Part shown: in pieces, positions 5,825-7,196 of the stretch
How the letters are laid out: each line of letters begins with the position of its first letter
How positions within the stretch are numbered: position 1 is the first letter of the stretch
Source: Planctomycetota bacterium
Lineage (GTDB): Bacteria; Planctomycetota; Planctomycetia; Planctomycetales; Planctomycetaceae
DNA: 7,196 nt
Direction: 5' to 3'
Assembly (NCBI GenBank): GCA_029977045.1
Contig: JAPOLP010000271.1
Location: forward strand, 1 to 7,196
The notes under the pieces: model-generated
Databases searched by the model: none
The model's input: only the letters and a program-made list of their open reading frames with translations
Told to the model about the DNA's origin: nothing
Made by a program: the position numbers and the translations under genes

Positions 5825-5857
5825 GAGTTCAGACTGTCGAACTGGATGCTCGCAACG
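5819..5857. promoter_or_regulatory. 9-bp inverted repeat straddling the stress-protein promoter and start site
   Basis: CGTTGCGAG (5819-5827) and CTCGCAACG (5849-5857) are perfect arms around a 21-bp centre. The left arm contains the -12 TTGC. If transcription starts near 5836, only the right arm is in the RNA, which favours a DNA operator over a leader hairpin. If an upstream promoter is used instead, it would form a hairpin ending 21 nt before the Shine-Dalgarno. Confidence 0.5.
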
Positions 5858-5878
5858 AGCTTCGAATCCCTCAGGTTC

Positions 5879-5885
5879 AGGAGGT
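5879..5885 (+). promoter_or_regulatory. Strong ribosome binding site of the stress-protein gene
   Basis: AGGAGGT with 6 nt to the ATG at 5892. This near-perfect anti-16S match decides the start against an in-frame ATG at 5793, which would place the promoter candidate inside the gene. Confidence 0.85.
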
Positions 5886-5891
5886 GCGACC

Positions 5892-6344
5892 ATGATTACT
5901 CTGAAGAAGATTCTTGTTCCGACCGACTTCAGCGACCACAGCGAAAAGGCCCTTCGGTACGGAGCCGAACTGGCATCGAAGTTCGGTGCCGAGCTGCATC
6001 TGGTCCACGCGATCGAAGCGACTCCGGTCATGTACGGCGAGGGAGCCTACTTCCCGCCGGAAACGGAAGCGGAAATCGAAGCTGCGGCAGTCAAGCAGCT
6101 TGAAGAGCTTGCTGTGCCTGGCGAAGGACTTGCTGTGCAGCGCAAGGTTGTGCCAGGCCATCCGTTCGTCGAGATCGTTCGCTATGCGAAGGAAAATGAC
6201 ATCGGTCTGATCGTCATCGGCACACACGGTCGCGGAGCCATCGCGCACATGCTGCTGGGCAGCGTCGCCGAAAAGGTCGTCCGCAAGGCGCCGTGTCCGG
6301 TCCTGACGGTCCGCGACGAAGAGCACGAATTTGTTCGGCCATAG
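5892..6344 (+). CDS. Universal stress protein (UspA superfamily, ATP-binding type)
   Basis: Small cytoplasmic stress-response protein, expected to act as a homodimer that binds ATP. The protein is 150 aa, the standard single-domain length, with a Rossmann-like alpha/beta fold. It opens with the family start ITLKKILVPTDFSDHSEKAL (2-21), in which D12 is the conserved Asp near the nucleotide. The second strand is ELHLVHAIE (34-42). The third block LIVIGTHGRGAIAHMLLGSVAEKV holds the ATP signature G-2x-G-9x-G-S as G110, G113, G123 and S124, followed by APCPVLTVR (133-141), the last strand. All nucleotide-site residues are present, so this is the ATP-binding class rather than the UspA class that lacks the motif. 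It is divergent from the cytochrome/HPF genes and preceded by a sigma-54 promoter candidate and a strong Shine-Dalgarno, suggesting inducible, high-level expression. The stress that induces it cannot be read from sequence. Confidence 0.96.
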   Translation: MITLKKILVPTDFSDHSEKALRYGAELASKFGAELHLVHAIEATPVMYGEGAYFPPETEAEIEAAAVKQLEELAVPGEGLAVQRKVVPGHPFVEIVRYAKENDIGLIVIGTHGRGAIAHMLLGSVAEKVVRKAPCPVLTVRDEEHEFVRP

Positions 6345-6360
6345 GCCGGCGGTCGTTCGC

Positions 6361-6417
6361 CGTGAGCGACGAGGCGATTGAGTTCGCGGACTGAGTTTCC
6401 GTGAAGCGTCGCTCGCG
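6361..6417 (+). repeat. Long-loop hairpin downstream of the stress-protein gene
   Basis: Arms 6361-6371 (CGTGAGCGACG) and 6407-6417 (CGTCGCTCGCG) pair over 11 bp with one G-U, around a 35-nt loop. They begin 17 nt after the stop. A smaller GC stem (6347-6351 with 6358-6362) directly precedes and would compete at the first bases. There is no T-run. It may protect the 3' end of the transcript. Confidence 0.4.
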
Positions 6418-6462
6418 CTGACCAGAGAAGCTCTGCGAATCACACCGCGTGCGTTTCAGTTT

Positions 6463-6528
6463 GAGGCCCGGTTTCGGCTCAGGTTGTCCACGAGGGGGAA
6501 GCCTGGACTGGCCGGGCCTCGTTGTTTA
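6463..6528 (+). terminator. Probable terminator of the stress-protein gene (long-loop, 9-bp GC stem)
   Basis: GAGGCCCGG (6463-6471) and CCGGGCCTC (6512-6520) are perfect 9-bp arms. The 40-nt loop can itself pair (CAGG 6480-6483 with CCTG 6502-6505). GTTGTTTA follows on the plus strand only. A second CCGGGC (6530-6535), followed by TGTTTTCGTTTTC, could pair with 6466-6471 as an alternative. The large loop is unusual for a simple terminator. Confidence 0.45.
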
Positions 6529-6544
6529 TCCGGGCTGTTTTCGT

Positions 6545-6608
6545 TTTCAGTTCACACCGCTTTCAGTTCACACCGCTTTCAGTTCACACGGCTTTCAGTT
6601 CACACGGC
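6545..6608. repeat. Tandem repeat, 4 x 16 bp
   Basis: The unit TTTCAGTTCACACCGC occurs at 6545-6560 and 6561-6576. The one-base variant ending CGGC occurs at 6577-6592 and 6593-6608. The period is exact, with no indels. Because 16 is not a multiple of 3, every unit shifts frame, so the array is not coding. Half-units TCACACCGC (6440-6448) and TTTCAGTT (6454-6461) lie about 90 bp upstream. The array sits between the ends of two convergent genes. Confidence 0.9.
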
Positions 6609-6610
6609 GC

Positions 6611-6656
6611 AAAAGCCAAGGCCGCCGCGAACTCCCGCTGTCCGCGACGGCCTGGC
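6611..6656 (-). terminator. Rho-independent terminator of the secretin gene
   Basis: On the minus strand, GCCAGGCCG (6656-6648) pairs with CGGCC-T-TGGC (6624-6615, one bulged T). After one mismatch a CGCG/CGCG stem (6646-6643 with 6629-6626) extends it to a 13-nt loop. TTTT (6614-6611) follows at once. It begins 41 nt past the secretin stop: a textbook intrinsic terminator, located just before the tandem array. Confidence 0.75.
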
Positions 6657-6697
6657 ACCCCGAATCAAGTGTTTCGGGCGAGCTGTTTCCAGCTCTG

Positions 6698-7196
6698 TCA
6701 GTCAACTTCGATGCCGAGCAGTTCTTCCTCTTCCTCGTGAATCACGATTCGAGGCGTGACCATCAGCATCAGGCTTTCCGTTTCGCGACCGACACCGGAG
6801 TTCTTAAACAGTCGGCTGATGTACGGAATCTTGTTGAGGATCGGCACGCCAGCCATGTTGCGGCCTTCTTTCAGCCGCTTCATGCCGCCCAGCAGAACGG
6901 TTCCGCCGTCGGGTACACTGACTGACGTCGACACGAAGATCGTCGCGATGACCGGCTGCTGTACGGTCGCGGTGATTCCAGCCAGACCACCACCTTGCTG
7001 GCCCTGCTGTCCGCCTTGCTGGCCACCGCCGCCGAAGCCGCCGCCACCGCCGCCGAAGCCGCCACCACCGATACCGCCGAAGCCCATCTGCGGGTTGACT
7101 TGAGCCATTCCCGAGAAGCCGCTGATTGCCTGGCCGAACCGGCCTGTGCCGGAGTCCGTATTCATCATGCGGGACGGGCCGCCGCCGATACCGCCG
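6698..7196 (-). CDS. Secretin-family outer-membrane channel protein, C-terminal part (type II/III secretion or type IV pilus)
   Basis: C-terminal 165 residues of a GspD/PilQ-type secretin; the N-terminus lies beyond the right edge and the frame is open to 7196. Secretins form the outer-membrane multimeric gate of type II and III secretion systems and type IV pili. Family hallmarks, numbered from the first visible residue: VSVPDGGTVLLGG (92-104), VPILNKIPYISRLF (117-130) and ESLMLMVTPRIVI (140-152), i.e. the last strands of the secretin barrel and its lip. The tail EEEEELLGIEVD is acidic and short. Between the barrel strands sits an unusual Gly/Gln-rich stretch (39-70, repeats of GFGGGG then QQGG). 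A second Gly-rich run (GGIGGG) appears at the window edge. Which system it serves cannot be told from this fragment, since the N0-N3 domains are missing. Its terminator is at 6611-6656. Confidence 0.92.
   Translation of the reverse strand, partial: GGIGGGPSRMMNTDSGTGRFGQAISGFSGMAQVNPQMGFGGIGGGGFGGGGGGFGGGGQQGGQQGQQGGGLAGITATVQQPVIATIFVSTSVSVPDGGTVLLGGMKRLKEGRNMAGVPILNKIPYISRLFKNSGVGRETESLMLMVTPRIVIHEEEEELLGIEVD
7008..7084 (-). repeat. Low-complexity Gly/Gln-coding repeat inside the secretin gene
   Basis: Imperfect repeats built on GCCGCCGAAGCC and GCCGCCACC encode GFGGGGG units, followed by TGCTGGCC/TGCTGTCC units encoding QQGG. The tract stays in frame. Such arrays change length easily by slippage, so the insert length may vary between strains and may be mis-assembled from short reads. 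Confidence 0.7.

Noticed and set aside
5877..6443. A 188-codon minus-strand frame opposite the stress-protein gene
   Set aside because: Its composition is that of a reverse-complement shadow. The plus strand has the complete USP motif set and a strong Shine-Dalgarno. The frame also has no ribosome binding site.
6545..6608. CRISPR-like array
   Set aside because: The 16-bp units are directly adjacent with no spacers, so this is a simple tandem repeat.
6449..6925. A 158-codon plus-strand frame across the tandem repeat
   Set aside because: The 16-bp period changes frame at each unit, and the second half is antisense to the secretin hallmark motifs.

Overview
The window is a GC-rich bacterial chromosomal segment that most resembles a planctomycete (Planctomycetota). 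This is an inference from gene content: a secretin with a long glycine-rich insert, a small class II-type cytochrome c with a C-terminal CxxCH, a divergent short HPF/RaiA protein, and an ABC-2 exporter whose ATPase carries Asp at the Q-loop. No rRNA, tRNA, CRISPR array, insertion sequence or phage gene was seen.

Layout: five complete genes lie on the minus strand. Read in transcription order from the right they are a cytochrome c (4904-5419), an HPF/RaiA-family ribosome hibernation factor (4489-4827), an ABC ATPase (3101-4090), its 12-TM ABC-2 permease (1560-3101, overlapping the ATPase by one base as TGATG) and histidinol dehydrogenase hisD (91-1458). A universal stress protein (5892-6344) is on the plus strand, divergent from the cytochrome gene. 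The window ends inside a minus-strand secretin gene, of which only the C-terminal 165 codons and stop are present (6698-7196).

Non-coding stretches: the 472-bp divergent region 5420-5891 is the most informative part. It holds an exact core match to a sigma-54 promoter (TGGCACG-N4-TTGC, 5810-5824) in front of the stress-protein gene, a dyad about 95 bp upstream of the predicted start site where an enhancer-binding protein would sit, and a weaker sigma-54-like element (CGGCACT-N4-TTGC on the minus strand) in front of the cytochrome gene. The 398-bp gap 4091-4488 holds a good rho-independent terminator for the HPF gene and a long imperfect hairpin ahead of the ABC operon. The 353-bp convergent gap 6345-6697 holds two long-loop hairpins, a perfect-period 4 x 16 bp tandem repeat and a textbook terminator for the secretin gene.

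How it fits together: the cytochrome and HPF genes (one likely transcript) and the stress-protein gene look like a divergently arranged stress or dormancy module: ribosome hibernation, an ATP-binding USP and a periplasmic redox protein, possibly under RpoN control. The ABC exporter is a two-gene operon with its own upstream region. hisD stands alone, away from other his genes, 101 bp behind the permease. The sigma-54 link is a sequence-motif inference and has not been tested.
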